From contig JAYMTL010000005.1 of the NCBI GenBank assembly GCA_036897445.1, forward strand, positions 124,001-188,000: a stretch of 64,000 nucleotides of DNA. Reading direction: 5' to 3'. This document shows positions 1-13,493 of the stretch, in pieces. The notes below the pieces were generated by a model. It had not been told where the DNA came from. It saw only the letters and a program-made list of their open reading frames with translations, and did no database searches. The stretch is from Pelargonium tetragonum (Eukaryota; Streptophyta; Magnoliopsida; Geraniales; Geraniaceae). The position numbers and the translations under genes were made by a program. The first letter of the stretch is position 1. Every line of letters starts with the position of its first letter.

Positions 1-3000
1 CACGGTAGCCAGTCTACTATACCTCTACTTTTTGGACATCTGAGTCTAAATAATAGCGAAAAAAGAAAGGGAAGCTGGTATACCACACAAGATTTCGCAA
101 GGGGATCCGTTCTACCAAAGTTAAGAGAATAGGAGACCCCTTTTTGCTTACTAAGCAATCCCGCCGGATATAGAAAAGAAAGAAGATTAGATAGGAAAAA
201 CAAGACTAGAGGGGCATCGCTTGGCAAAAGAAATTTATAATGAATAGAAAAACTCGCCCTCTTACCTAAAGAAATGCTCTATTTTAGTGTGATCTAAATT
301 CTACAAATATAGGTAACATATTCCTAGCTTTAATCTTATAAATTAAATACCAGAGGGTAGTAGCGACCCCTTGCTCAATTCAGTTTCTTTGCTCTATTTC
401 ATAACTCAATCAAAAAAGGATACCGAGTTTTATAAATTGATAAAAATCCCTTTTAACTGGTCAGAGAGGTAATTTACCTGATTTTAGTCCAGAATTAAGG
501 AAATGAATTAAAAATGTAAATAACCACAAGGCGGGCCTTAGAAGCAGTAGGAAAAACAAAAATTCAGATAGGGATAACCCTTTACCAGCCCTTTACAGGC
601 TTACTTGCTAAAAGAGAATCTCTACAACGGTATTATCTAGGCAAATACTTCTGTACATTTAGTAAAAAGTTTCAAAAAGGTTGCAAAACCTACTTACGGA
701 AAGTAGGCCTAAGCTGTTAATACAGTAAAAGCTTAAGAAAAGAGAACTTAAAAATATTAGATCTTAACCTGCTTTAGTAGGGTAGTTAATAAGGGCTTCT
801 CTGTAGTTATATTCCTAAACGGGGGCGCTAATAAAAGTTCAGTTTTTACATCTTAAGGATTAAGCATAGATTTCTTGACAAGAATAAAGCTCCTTATAGT
901 ATAGCTTTGGGTTTGCTTTCCTAAGTCGTTGATAAATGAGAGAGAATACTTAAAAATTGGTTTTAGTATTGTTTTAATTAATGATTTGTTGTCCTGAGTC
1001 CTTTTATGGAAAGTATTCACTTACTCAATAGGGTGTAATATCTAAGATTCTTTTTATTATTCCAGATTTTTAAGTTTAATTGATTAGAGAAAGGTAGCAT
1101 TTCATTTTGTTCCTCAGGATATTCGTAAGGAGCGGGCTTAGCTGAAAAGTAAGGGTTGGTTTTTTTAGGGGTTCCTTGCTATACCATTAAAGGATACCCG
1201 TTCCTTGTAGGATTAGCTTCTTGGCTTAAGATGTTGAATTAGAAATGTGATTAATTTAATAAAATCTAACCACTCTAAAAAGCTAAGTACTTAGCCAGAA
1301 CGTCTATTATCAATTGTTGATCTTCTTACAATGAAAATGTTAAGCGCTCCAGCTTACTCTTGTTTTTAGAGCAGGTCTACAAGCAATTTTCAGGGTCAAA
1401 AAACTAAAGGACTTTAATTAGATAGGTCTTTTTTTTTTATATTATATACTCTTATACGTGGGCCGCATTTACTAGGGTTACTTTTTCTATATTCGTTTGA
1501 AGGCCAGAACTTCCTTATTCCATTACGAGTTATTCTATAATACTAAGTACCAATTATTATTACTGTTAAAAATGAAACAAGATTTATGATTTGTCCGATC
1601 ACGAAGGAAGAGACCCGCTACTTTGTATTTCCTTGAGGTATACTCCTGATGGAATAGAAGTGTTAACAAAGTTATTAATTAGTATCAAAAGTTCTAGGAT
1701 ATAGGTACGCAAAATACGCGCTTTCACTCTCCAAAAACTTGGTTTCGAAATCAAAGTAATACTAACAGGTTTAGGAAAAGTAAGAAAGAAAATTCTAAAC
1801 TCTAAGAAAGGGTTTAGATAAGGTATATTTAGTGAGCCCAATGAAAACCCCGGGTTAACGTGGGTTACGGGGTTTTTGCTTGATACTACAGAAATCAGAA
1901 CTGAACACTTAAGGAGTTTAGCAGCTGTTGGACTTATAGTGTCCTGCCTAACTAGTGTAACTAGTTGCTCTGAATGGAGCTTTACTTGGTTGCTTGGAAA
2001 GATGTAATATAATTTAATGATGTAACCCCGGATTTTCTTGTATGAGATATCTTTACGTATTATATCAAAGTTTCACAGCGTTAGTATAGAGTGTACTATT
2101 GCCTCTTGTCGCGAAGCTCGCTCTTTTAACCTCAAATAAAGTAAACGAAATATTAGACTTCTTATTCTAACTAGTTTAAGTATAGGCTACGTTCTGAGTA
2201 TTTGTAATACCTTTTTATTAGAACCAGTATAAGCTAAAAAAAGTATTAGAAAACCAGCGCTCGTTCTACCAAGCTAGCATATGCATAACCTATGGGGTAT
2301 CCTATGCCATACTCCTTATATTTATAACTCATCCATTTCTAGTTAGCTATTACTATAGAATATTCGCGAGAATCTACTTAAAGGATTAGAGAACCCTCGC
2401 TTCTTTATTGTATGCACTTTGTGCTTTACCACTGAGTTCTACTAAAAGGGGGACCTAAAAAGTCAATATATAGTTTGTGTTGTGCAAAGATTAAGACTAT
2501 CACTATCCATAATAAAAGAATGTTGACAGGCAACCCTTGTTAAGCAGCCTCTTTAATATGTTTTAGTTTAAGAGTTAGTAAGAATATTAAGCTATAAGAT
2601 TGGAGCGATTCCGAGGACATGGTTATGCTTTGATTCTTTAACCTTGAGTTTATTTACTCATAGCTTTTACTCCTGCGCTAGCTTTAAGGTACACTACTTT
2701 AGGAGCCCAAAAGGAGTCCACCCAAACCGAACAGCTACAAAATCTATAGCCATGAAAAACTTTATACTAAACCTTTACTTATATAATTTCAATTTCAGGG
2801 CTCCAACTAATCAAAGAGAGGCTTGCGACGGCCCGCGTGATATAGACCCTAGAATTTATATGTTCCTTGTGCTAATGATTTATATATTATTTAACTTTTT
2901 TCCAGTAATACGGTATTCTTTTAATATTTTAGTGGTTACTTAAAGTTAAAAGTGTAACTAGTTTTATAAGGAGATTTTTCAAATTTATACTTTTTTAAAA

Positions 3001-5869
3001 GTATTCTATTCTATAAAGGAGCTCCCTTCATAAATTTGGATAGTGTCTTCCTTTCTACCTTCTTCCTAGCAATTTGAGGCAACTGCTTGGTATTGCTATC
3101 TTTTGGTGAGAAGATGCTTGATATGATATTGTGTACGTTTCTTTGGTTCTATTAGTTAACTGAAGTGCTTTCGTTAAGTAATTTTTTGATTCTGGTTTCC
3201 TTTTTGAGGTTTGGAGTTCCTAGTTAGTTTGGCAGGATTAAAGTAACTTAAGTGCAACAAGGACAGTTTATTTAAATCTATACCCGCCCTGCTCAAAAGA
3301 AATCCGAGTCAGTTAGTATTATAAATAACTCTATTAAGTTCCTATATCGGAATACCCCAAGAATCCAAACTAAGCCTTCGTTTGCTAAGTCGTCAAGGAA
3401 CTCCTAAAAGACTAGGAAATTTAGAGAGGCTTGTATAACAAGAGCTTTCCCGGCCAACAGAGAAACCCCGTTGAAGAAGTTGCCTAGGTCTTGGTACTAT
3501 AAATCTAGTGATCTTTATCGGAATAGCTTACTTACTTTATCCAGTACTTATATAGTTAGAGCTAAACTGAAAAGCTCACGTACAAGAAGTTTACAAATAA
3601 TCCTGAGCTCCCCCGAGAATTCTACTAGAATTAACTATATAAGTACTTCTTCGTAAAATAGTAAGATACCCCGATTCAGTTTACTTAAGTACTACTAAAA
3701 CCAGATATTCTTAGTAGTGCTCCTTTTTGTAAGTTTTGTTTTTCTAAACACCCATGGGAAGCATCTGTTCTAAATCGAGAGGAACTTATGTATTGTTATG
3801 GTACTGTTAGAATAGACGTCTAATTCTTTAAGGGGATTGCGCAAAAGCCACCTTTAAAAAACTTCTGTAAATTTCCTAGACAAGCTACTTATCAGTAAAA
3901 TAGTGTAACTAATATGTTGTTGCTGAGAACCCTAATTAGAACTAGAAAAAGGGGTATTTAACTAAAAAAGAAGCCCGGATGAAATAGAATTTTGTATTCT
4001 TTCCTGAAAGCATAAAGGGATCCCTGCGGAAGCATGCTGCAAAGCAAATATAGCCGTAACTCGGGGCCCCGTATAAATGAAACTTTTCTAATACCAAGTC
4101 TTTCTAGCCTAGTTTTATAATAAGGTAAATTTAGAAAGAATTCCGTCCAAAGTTATCCTTTATCAATCCAGGTTTAGCGAAACCCTTCTTTCTATAAAAA
4201 ATTTTTTTTTTCAAATTCCTGGTATTTTTTTAGTTCGATCGGGTTTGTAAAGCACTAAATCACAGACGTTAGCCTCGGCTGTTTATTAAATATATAGGGG
4301 ATGCCCAGGATAAGAAAGATATTAAATTTCTAAAATTCTAGATCCTATTACCGGCTGGATAAGATACGTATAATTGCTATGCCCCAAGCCGGCGATTCCA
4401 GGACCTTGATAGAGTTGTTAGTTTTTTCTTTAAGGTGTGTTTTCAAGAAATTTTTGCCCTGTGGACTAAATTAATAAGTAGAATACTACACTTTGTATAA
4501 CCACGTTTTAATAACGATAAGGAAAACTCTTTCTTTAAAGTAACCCGGAAAACAGTAACTCCCCAATCCAAAAGGACCTCCCTAAAGAGTTTTCCTTTTT
4601 ATACAGCAAAAACTTCGGTAAGTGTACAGCAACGAGGTATTTTCACTTTCATAATAATGCGCTTAAAGTGGGCATCAACCCCTTTTGAATAGTTAGTAAA
4701 TACACAGCAGTATTTTAGAGCAGTATTTTAGACAAGTACCTAAAATAAAAAGAAATTTAATAGCTAATTCTATTTTACTAAAGGGGGTTCGGAATTAAGT
4801 ACCTTAAAAGGGTAAGCGTTTTTTTCTAAATAGAGGATCTAAGTCAAAAAATCTGTCTTAATAATGCTTGAAAACTCCTCATTGTAAAATTTATAGGAAA
4901 CTTTACCTAATAAAGGATACCCAGAAGAGTAGAACTGGCTTTAGTTACAGATCTTGTCTACCTAAGAGCTTCTTATTCAAAACGAAAATTGGAAGAATAC
5001 TCAGGTTTTTTCTGAATGGAAAGGGACTTGAGTTACGCCCTTGCTTTTACCTAAATTCTGGTATATCATCCTATAATAGAGCCCCTATCTCAATTTTATT
5101 GACCCCGAAGCTTAATTATGAAGAAGTGGGTTTGTATAATAAAAACTAAAAAGAAAATTTTTCTCTAGGCTCGTCCTTTTACTAACTAGTTTAACGCATT
5201 AAACACACCCCTAAGAAAAGTGCAAGTCGAAGTTTTTTACTGTCTCAAGGAGAGCTCAAGCTGCCCCTTTATAAGGTATTTTCAGGGGTCTTCAAGTAAA
5301 TCCGCAGTTTTGCATAGGCAAGCTTTATAAGCGGTAGAACCTGTGAAAATGAATTCTAGAGCCTCTATTCTACATTAACGCAGGTTTTCTTTAGAAAACA
5401 AATTCACTCTTCATGCTGCAGCGGTAAACCCCTTTGATCCTATATATTTTTAGAGACTTCCTTTTGGGATAAAACTGAAAATTCAGTCTTGTAGTCTCTA
5501 ACCAAGTAACCCCTATAAGAAAACTGGGAGGCGTAGAAGTTGAATAATAGGGCGGTCACTAGTTATGTCCTAAAGAAATTCGGCCTATTGTTTCTCCATT
5601 TATAAAACTATAAGTAATGAATAGAAAATGAGTGCAAAGCGGCAGTATCCCTGTAGTCAATTACTGTGACTAGTAAAGGAGAAATGGGTTGCTTTGAAAT
5701 TTAGTGAATCGGAATCCCTATTATTAGCCAAAACCCTTAAGATAAGAGGAGAAAACAAAACATCTAATTAAATGAAGAATTCCTGTTTCCAATCAATTCC
5801 AAGGCTGTATTTTTGTGCTTTTATAAAGATTTAGGAGCAATCCGAAGAGGAAGTTTCCAGTAAGTAAAT
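1..5869. other. Gene-free AT-rich stretch, no recognisable content
   Basis: Stops are dense in all six frames and no reading frame exceeds 99 codons. I see no domain motif, RNA gene or long repeat. The text is AT-rich with TpA-rich words and scattered G-run/C-run pairs such as the one at 102-110. The only structure I can defend is a 13-bp tandem duplication near 4.7 kb, listed separately. It is best read as decayed intergenic or repeat-derived DNA. Confidence 0.7.
4707..4732. repeat. Perfect 13-bp tandem duplication
   Basis: The unit GCAGTATTTTAGA occurs twice head to tail (4707-4719 and 4720-4732) without a mismatch. In DNA this decayed, a perfect tandem copy suggests a slippage or small duplication event younger than most of the surrounding mutations. 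No function is implied. Confidence 0.85.
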
Positions 5870-6355
5870 GAAGTAAAGGTCAAATAAAGAGGAAAGGTTT
5901 AGCTGCTAAGACTAAGAAAGCTCAGAAGAGTAATACAGCTATCAAGAGAAAGAAAGCTCCTAAGACTCATAAGAAAGCTGTATCTTCCCGGGAAAGGTCT
6001 AGTTCATAAGACCTTATAAGAAAGGGTTGCATAAGACACTGAAATCAGGTCAAGCTCTCAAGAAGACAGGTATAGTTGCTAAGATCCGGATACAGAGTCT
6101 ACCCAGAGGTATCCTGAAGAGGAAGAGTCAAGTTTGTTGTATGCTGTAAAAAGAAAAAGAGAAAATGAGCTACTTCCACTTGACTTTGAGTGACTTGGTA
6201 TTACTTATCAAATTGTGTAGAGAATTCTGCACCCTTAATTACATGAAAAAGTCTAAACTTGAACCTGCGTATTCCATGGCTTATGTAGTTAGTGTATTAG
6301 TCTTTTAGTGTTATTGTATTCTGGTTAAAGTAATTTATTTTATCCTGCTATAAGT
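5870..6355 (+). repeat. Degenerate dispersed-family fragment R1 (plus)
   Basis: The first part (about 5880-6010) is A/G-rich and reads as Lys/Ala-rich protein. A Glu/Asp-rich stretch follows near 6085-6160, then less biased sequence to about 6355. The 15-mer at 5966-5980 (CTCATAAGAAAGCTG) recurs exactly on the minus strand at 44835-44849 inside fragment R12. The segment around 6080-6135 resembles 28268-28310 in R8. The order basic, acidic, mixed is also the order in R8, so this is probably a partial copy of the same element. It is broken many times. Element class is unknown, and the boundaries are approximate because no terminal repeat is visible. Confidence 0.5.
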
Positions 6356-9300
6356 TATTCTTAATTTTGAAGAGGAAACCAAATTCTTAGTACTGAAAAG
6401 AAAATAACGGGCCTCCTTTTTATGTTATGAATCTTAGGAATACTCCGATATGCTATAGCTATAACCATTCTGATCCTTGAGTTTCTACAGCGTAACCTAT
6501 GATCAAGTAAAGTAGCAAAAGTAAGATTCAGGTACTGGATTTCTATTATCACGATAGGGCTCGACTTTCAAAATTGGGGCACGACCCTAGGAAGGGTTCC
6601 TTTATTATGAGATAACAAAATAAAAGGCAAGCTTCTTTAAAAAGCTTTTAGGTAATACGCTGTGCTATATGCAACACTTGAGTGCCTCGCAACCTCATAG
6701 AATTTCTTTACATCTGGATTTGAATAATCCTATATCTAAGGGTTGTTAAGATAAATATACAATTACCCGCACTTTAACAAAAACCCCTTTTATCTTCCTG
6801 TGTTTCCGAAATTGAATTTTAAACCCGCGTTTGTGCGTTTCAAGGGGACCCCTATAAGATCCGGAGCTCCTTAGAACAAAGGATTCCTAAGGATAAGATA
6901 AAAAACTAAAGCACTCTAAAAAAATGAGTAAGCGGTAGCTAAAACAACAAAGGAACTCCTTTCCCTAGGTAAGTTTGTTTGGAAGTTACCGACAAGAATT
7001 GCATAAATTGTTTCCTAATACAGAAACTCTACATTTTGCTCATGGAAGACGCTTTTTATTAGTTTGGGCCTCTACAAACTTCCTTTTATAAAGGAATACC
7101 TTATCTTTATTTAAACTTTAGCTATTTTTATTTTCAATACGAAAATCTATATAAAATAAAAACTCTCTTTAAGATAAATTACCCGAACCTCTCAATTAAT
7201 TGAATTACCTTGACTTAGACTTGAATTCCATACCCCGCATATCCTTCACTTGCTACTTAAAATTCTACTGGAGTTCTGTTTATAGTTTTTCTTGTTCAAT
7301 AATAAAAAGAGGCTCCCTTCAAAACGAAATTGTTGTCCCAAATCCCAAAGAAATTTCTTTTGTTAACCAATGAGTGCCCTTGCTTTTTATTTGACTTTAT
7401 GAAGCGGCACAATTTTAAAATACCTTTATCCGTAAAAGACTTTGTATTTTTATAGAATCTTGTCTCAAGTTTTTTTATCTATTTAAGCGATTCCCCTTTC
7501 ATTCAAAAAGGGAGGTTTTATCCTTGTATTATAAACAAATTAATTCTAATTTTCTTAAGAACAAGTTATTTAATTCATGAGCTTTCCTGTGTAAAGAGTC
7601 ACTAACAAGAGTCTTTTGCGAAGCTATTATATAATATCTTTATAGAAGCTATAAGTCTGTTAGTATTCTACTAGGGCGCATACCCAAAATACTCCGATCA
7701 GGGCTACCTCACTTTTAGTGAATTCAAAGACTTTGAGAATGAATAAGTCTTTTTTTTTTAACCCTTATTCATTCCTGTAGAGCTTTTACCTCCCCTACTG
7801 TGCAAATCATAACCAAGCAAGAGGGGCCCGTCTATAGGGTAGGGTCTACTTTAATCCAATTCAACCAAGTTCCACTTTTGAGCTTTCACAAAAATTGCTG
7901 TCGGAATTGCAGAGTGAGTCACTGAATATAAAGAAAGAAACTAAAAAGCAGGGTTCGAATTGCCTAAAGTCTATTTCTGGAAACTAACTCCTTACGAGGG
8001 GTTTATATGGAGCTAATCATACGGATTTCTTCTGCATTTTGGTAGCATTCATTTTATATTTAAGTTGTTCTTTTAACATTAGGGGCCGGTAATCTATAAT
8101 TCGGTGTAATATCATACCCTTTATATTATCCCAGAAGGGTTTAACAGGATCCCTAAGTGTTAGCGAAAAGAAAACACAGGGAGTATTCCTTTTGTCTATA
8201 TATTGAGATTGCGCGCGACTAGAAGTCCACTATGAGTGCAGCTCCTAATGTATTAAAAATAAAGAGGAGCCTGTTCTAAAAATAAAAAGTCTTCCTTGTT
8301 TATTTGTTTATTTACTGCTTTTCTATGTAAATTAATAAAAACTTGTTTTATCCTGCATTGAACAGTCAATTTTAGCTTTTCTGACCCAAATTTTTAGTTA
8401 AAAGGAGCACCTATATCTTAATCAAGCGAGCGTTAACTTCAACTACTCTAAGGTATTTTATATACTTAAAAAGACCCTAGAATATGTAAGAACTCTTAAA
8501 AAGCTAAAAATAAGGAAACCTCTTTTTTGCTCTTTCTTACCGAAAATTTAATACCAGAAATAAGGAATTGAGAATAGCTGTAATATCAAAGTAAATGCCA
8601 AGAGAACTCGCCTTTAATTACTAACTTAGGGGGTACCAAAATGAGTATGTTTTCTTTCTTTTTTCTAAAACCCCTCTAGGATTTCTTCTAAACGTCTAAT
8701 ATAAGTTATAGCTTTTTAATAACTTCTATCCTTCCTTAGCGAAGTGCCGCCATAACCCGTAAAGGGTTCCTATATATAATGGTGACAGGTTTCTTTCCAA
8801 CTTGTACTAGATTTTATGTATGAAATCCGAAAGGCTTGAAAAGAAAAAGCCCTTGTAGTATCACCCATATTAGAAGTAGACAATCTGACGACAACCTTTA
8901 TAAATCTTGTGAAAAGGGCGTGGATGCCTTTTTACTCAACAGTATTACGGAACCCCTAATGGTAGACACTAGGGTTTATAAATCCAAATAGAGTGACTTC
9001 CAGGGAAGCTTAGACAAAAAAAAGATAGCACATAAATGAAATTAGGATAGAGTTTTTTCTAACATTATACAGCATCAGTCTCAAATTTTAATTAGTTCAA
9101 GCTCGGGGAGTAAAAACCTTAGTGATAAGCAAGTAAAGTGGGAATAGCAAAACAATTAGGACTCTATAAGTGTGTAGGGGGGACTCCTTTTGGAAAAGCT
9201 GTACATTTAGGGATTGTAATACAAAGGAAATTTTACCAAATCACTTATCAAGTTTAGATTAGTGCCTCGCGCTAGTTTCAGAGAATGTATAAATTTAGAA

Positions 9301-9499
9301 TAAATAAGGCCATAATTTTAGAGTCTTTTTGTTCGTTCATAGCCTGGGAAATCCTTATATACAAAAAGGGAAAGGGCCCCTCAAAGCTAAGGATTCTCGA
9401 TTTTGTGTTTGAAACGGAAAGGTAGATATTTCCTTTATTATATTGCAAAAATTTTGTAGGTTATAAAAATCTAATATATAAACAAACTTTAATAAGTAC
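6356..9499. other. Gene-free AT-rich stretch
   Basis: No coding-like segment, RNA or long repeat was recognised. The stretch contains one short hairpin at 7737-7774, listed separately, and the usual G-run/C-run pairs (for example 9180-9195). No reading frame exceeds 63 codons. Confidence 0.65.
7737..7774. other. 11-bp perfect hairpin with T-rich loop
   Basis: GAATGAATAAG at 7737-7747 is exactly complementary to CTTATTCATTC at 7764-7774, around a 16-base loop dominated by a T run. One such stem is expected by chance in 64 kb of this composition, so it is recorded as structure only. It is not called a terminator because no gene ends nearby. Confidence 0.4.
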
Positions 9500-9860
9500 T
9501 ATTAAAATACTAGATGACTATACTCTATCTTTATATTCCCAAATACCCTAAAAGAACTATAATACTAGTAAAAAAACTTCTATACTTTCTAACAACAAGA
9601 CTTGCTAGCTACATAAGCTCCAACCCTAACCTCAATAAGGTAAGTAGTAAATCTTCTACAACACCTATAGGGTATAGGTATATCTCTTTCCTGTTCCTCT
9701 CCTACTTCAGTTACCATTCCTACTACTCATAAAAGGAAAATCAGTCTAGTTCTCAAGAAGAGTATGATTATGAGGAGTACCGCTTAGAAAGCAAGTAAAG
9801 TAAGGAAGAGTAACAAACAAGATATGAACAAGAAGAATTAAGTCATTAAGAAGCGGGGGT
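9500..9860 (+). repeat. Degenerate dispersed-family fragment R2 (plus)
   Basis: This region lacks the G-run/C-run texture of its surroundings. From about 9701 it reads as a Ser/Thr/Pro stretch running into a basic KRK motif (PTSVTIPTTHKRKIS, 9701-9745). About 9745-9800 is Glu/Tyr-rich in another frame. The same Ser/Thr/Ala/Pro-then-basic pattern appears in R3 near 11233-11283 and in R5 near 23850-23950. That similarity is compositional rather than a clean alignment, so membership of the family is tentative. It is broken throughout. Confidence 0.35.
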
Positions 9861-10639
9861 CTTTTAGGCAATTTTCTTGTCCTTTACTGATCCAGTTTTT
9901 TTGAAGTTAAGTTACGACGGGGCTAAATCCTGGGTTTCCGGTTAAAGTTCTAAAGCTAAAAAATTTCTAGAAGTAAAAGTGAGGAGTTGCTTTCTTGTTC
10001 CTTAATTCCTGGATATCTAGAAAACGAAGTCAGTCACAAGTAAATAAGTAAAGGTATCCTGCTTCAGATTTCCGTTTATAGAGAAAAAGAAGCATATAGA
10101 AAAGAAACGGGGATTTTGGTAATACTATAAAAGTAAGCATATAAGAAAAAGAGTTTAAAGTATTAAAGTAATGCCGGGAATTTTACAGGGTTAGAGATTC
10201 CGGAGAATAAATAGAGTAGGCTAGAATAACTAGAAGAAGTGCTAGAGAAGACCTTAGCTAATTTCGGGTTTCTTGTTTTTTGTCGTAGTCAAAATATGAA
10301 CAACCAAATTAGGAAATTCCCCATAGGTCAATTTCGAGCCTAATTTCTACGAAAAAAGTAGGAGACATATAGCTACAAAAGTTCATTTTCTATAAATTCC
10401 TGTTCTAGTTTTCCATTTAAGGGAGTAGTCTAGATCTTGTTTCTGCGGGCATTTCCTTTTGGAAACAAGTCCAGTTCTTATTCTATTTGGATTTGTTAAG
10501 TACCTAAGGGGCCCCAGAACTTTTCTTAGATATCACGGTAAATTCACCTAAACTTTATTCTTTCTTTTAGGTCCAAAATAAGTGTTCCAAAAAGGGAGCT
10601 AAGCTTTTCATGAAAAAAGTCTTGTAGGAGGTCCTAGCA
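9861..10639. other. Intervening sequence between R2 and R3
   Basis: Purine-rich stretches (about 10080-10270) alternate with ordinary AT-rich sequence. The block 10165-10201 has a diverged second copy at 12323-12359, listed separately. Otherwise I see nothing that can be named. Confidence 0.4.
10165..10201 (+). repeat. Diverged 37-bp repeat, copy 1
   Basis: It aligns without gaps to 12323-12359, with 30 of 37 bases identical. Five of the seven differences are transitions. It starts AAAGTAATG and ends GATTCC in both copies. It lies between family fragments and may be a piece of the same element, but it carries no recognisable coding signal. Confidence 0.6.
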
Positions 10640-11720
10640 GTGAAGTGCAGGAATGAGATTGAGAGCTAGGGATTTATAAAGAAAAGAGAGAAATTTCTAT
10701 AAGTTAGATTAGTTCTTTTGGGATTAGAACCCTTGTATTCTGTATTTCTGTATTCTGGTAGATGCTAGAGATTTGTATAAAGAATCGAAGCTAAAGCCCT
10801 GGGTTTCCTGTAAAGAACTGAATTCAAGTTGAATTTGTTGTTGATGCTAGTTATATAATCTATGAATGTTCTATCATATATGCTTTTCCTGCCTTAACTT
10901 TCCTTCGCTGTGCTGCAGTCAGGTAGAATAATGCTCTCTCAACGCTCCAAGTTTCTACCCTCCCTATTCAATAACTCCAGAGAACAAGAGCAAGACCCAA
11001 ACAATTAGAATAACCCAATATCTAGAAATCTATAAGTATAAGTAACTTAAGACAAGAATACAGTACATATACAAATAAGACTGTAACTATAATTAATATA
11101 TAAGCCCTAACAATAATAACTATTATAGTAAGCAACAAGCATCTCCCATAAGCACAGTCCCTATAAGCCTAGTACTCCCTCCCTTACTCTTATTCTTAAT
11201 ATTCCTACTTCTCCTACTAATACTAAAGTATAGCTCCAGTTCCCGCTTCTCCTGTTGCTGTAGCTCCTTCTAAAACAAGTAAATAAAGAAAACAAAAGCA
11301 AAAGACAAGATATATACTTACATTACGAATACTATCTACTAAAATCTATTATAATACTACAATAACGAATAACTATAAAGAAGACTTTCCTCTATAAATA
11401 ATTCCTAAAACAGTAACTACTTTAATAGTTACATTTAGCTACAAGGGAATCCTAAGCCCTATAAAAGCTATAATACGGGCCTATAAAAAGACAGATTATA
11501 GAATACAGACAGGTACAGCTCTAATCTCTAATAAGTAAAGACAGAAGGGTATATAAAACTTAAGTCAGTAAGTCAATTAAAAGCCAAAGAAAGAGTTTGT
11601 CCCTAAAGTGTGTAAGTGGCACGCGTATAAAAGAAATTAGTAAGAAGAAGTAGATACTGATACAGAATAGTTAGGCTGCAAATACAAGAAAAGAAGCTTA
11701 GCCTTAGGGAAAAGAGTTAC
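10640..11720 (+). repeat. Degenerate dispersed-family fragment R3 (plus), with end-tag
   Basis: An AT-rich part (10640-10886) leads into a tag at 10887-10925 that ends CTGCAGTCAGGTA; related tags are at 12055-12096 and 27474-27503. After the tag the plus strand is C/A-rich and TpG-poor. It reads in pieces as Ser/Ala/Pro-rich protein (APVPASPVAVAPSKTSK, 11233-11283), then Asn/Tyr-rich near 11340-11400. The tag followed by coding-like sequence is the same order as in R8. This is probably a long partial copy of the family, heavily broken. No terminal repeat or target-site duplication could be recognised. Confidence 0.5.
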
Positions 11721-12049
11721 TTCCGCTATATTATTAACTAAATTATATATTATATGAGGCGCCTGGAGCTGGGATTTTAAAGAGGGAGAATTTTTAGAAA
11801 AGGATAGAGATGTTAGGGTGATCCGTTTCTGGTAAAGACATTTTTTATAACTAATTAAAAGGAGTTTCCTTGTTGGAGGCTTTGTAAGGGCTTTTTATTC
11901 GGATATTCAAAAGGAAAGGGTTTCTAGTGATTATAAAAGTCGTAGGTTATAAGAAATCCTTTATAGGTAAGAGTTTTAAGAAGGTTGCTGGGTCAAGAGG
12001 AATTCTTAAGTGGGTGTTATAACTATAAAGTAAGTAGGAGTCTTTAATA
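11721..12049. other. AT-rich spacer between R3 and R4
   Basis: No repeat word shared with other places and no coding-like stretch were found here. The sequence returns to the background texture with G-run/C-run pairs. Confidence 0.5.
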
Positions 12050-12480
12050 GATATTCCTGCATTTCCTTCCCTCCGGGTACCACTGCAGTCAGGTACAAAA
12101 ACCATTACCTATATTCTCTAGGGTTCTATCCACCAGTAACAACAGGTAAACTTTAGTTTATTTAACTGACTATAACAACTAAAAAGACTATAAGAATACT
12201 GTCTAATAAGAAATACATAAGGTAATGTAATGCCTACTACTATACAATAACTAGTTGAGTCAAACTAGAATATAGCCAGAAAGTAGTAAGCCTTATCAAT
12301 TCTAAAGAATCTCGTACAAAGTAAAGTAATGGCAGGAATTTGACAGGATCGGGGATTCCTTTCTTGTTCTTGTATTCGGGGTTAAGAGGCAAAGCTTTAG
12401 ATTTGGAATAGATCTTTAAAAGACAGAGTTGGGTTTTTTCTAGTTCCACTTACACTTAATTGGACGTATAATAAAAGAGT
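12050..12480 (+). repeat. Degenerate dispersed-family fragment R4 (plus), with end-tag
   Basis: The tag at 12055-12096 (TCCTGCA, then ACTGCAGTCAGGTAC) is followed by a C/A-rich, TpG-poor stretch to about 12260, as in R3 and R8. Copy 2 of the 37-bp repeat lies at 12323-12359. The coding-like part is short and reads only in small pieces. I regard it as a truncated copy; its right end is uncertain. Confidence 0.45.
12323..12359 (+). repeat. Diverged 37-bp repeat, copy 2
   Basis: It is the partner of 10165-10201 (30 of 37 identical, mostly transition differences), in the same orientation about 2.2 kb away. Both copies lie close to family fragments. Confidence 0.6.
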
Positions 12481-13493
12481 CCCGTTGATTCATTTTCCAG
12501 TTTATATTGGACATAACCCTTTGTGAGAATTGGAAGACTTTCACTAGCACTAGTAGGGCTTTTCCTATAGCAAAGGTACAAGATCTGGGGAGAAAGAAAT
12601 TAAGGCATAACCCAAGAGCCTAGGATCTAGCAAACAAAAGCATAACTTCTAAAAAGATAAAAGGCTCCTCCCTTTAGCCTATACTTATATTTCAAAAAGT
12701 ATACTAAAAAGAAATAATTAAGGTCGGGAGTATTTATAGGATATGAAAGTCCTTATTAAGAAGCGGCATTGTTACCTTATAAAAGTCAAGTACTTAAAAG
12801 CATTGCCCCCTTTTTGAATTTGAATAGAGAGTCCAGTGGAGTTAATGAGATTACTTTAAAGAGTTTGGCTCGGTCTAGCAAAAAATTTTTGGAATCCTGC
12901 CACTTAAGGCTCCCCTTAAATAAGAGGTGTTTTTCCCCTTTACCTTTGGCGTAATAAGAGTTTCAAAAGTTCGTATCTGAAGTAGAATCTTATTTTTGTA
13001 TAGTAACAACTCCTTCTTATGTCATTTGTATTATGAAACTAGTCGTAAAAGCGCGAGTATTCCTTAATAAAAAAGGAAATTTTACAAGTCAATTAGTGTG
13101 GTGGTACGTATTCATCTAAACTTTTTGAAGTAACGTATTTTTAAGGAAGGGTCCTTAGTCTAAAAGGTATAAACAAGCGTCTTTCTTTGTGTATTCCTAG
13201 CCAACAAGTTTTAATCTAGATTACTAAAGAATTCTTAAAATTTAGGAGTTTAGGAATAATAAGGAATTTTCCCTTTTTAGAAGGTTGGATAATGTTGTTT
13301 TAATAAATAAAGAGTGTTAATGTAACTAGTACACTGCATATACATAAGGCATCCTGGCTCTAGCGATTTCTTGTAAATGAGAATGCATAGTATAAATAAC
13401 GGGAGTCTTAATCGGAAAGAATAGACCCTTTTCTATCTTTTCTCTTTAGATTAGTAAGATAAAAAGAGATTTTTTGCTTGAATTTGAGTCTGT

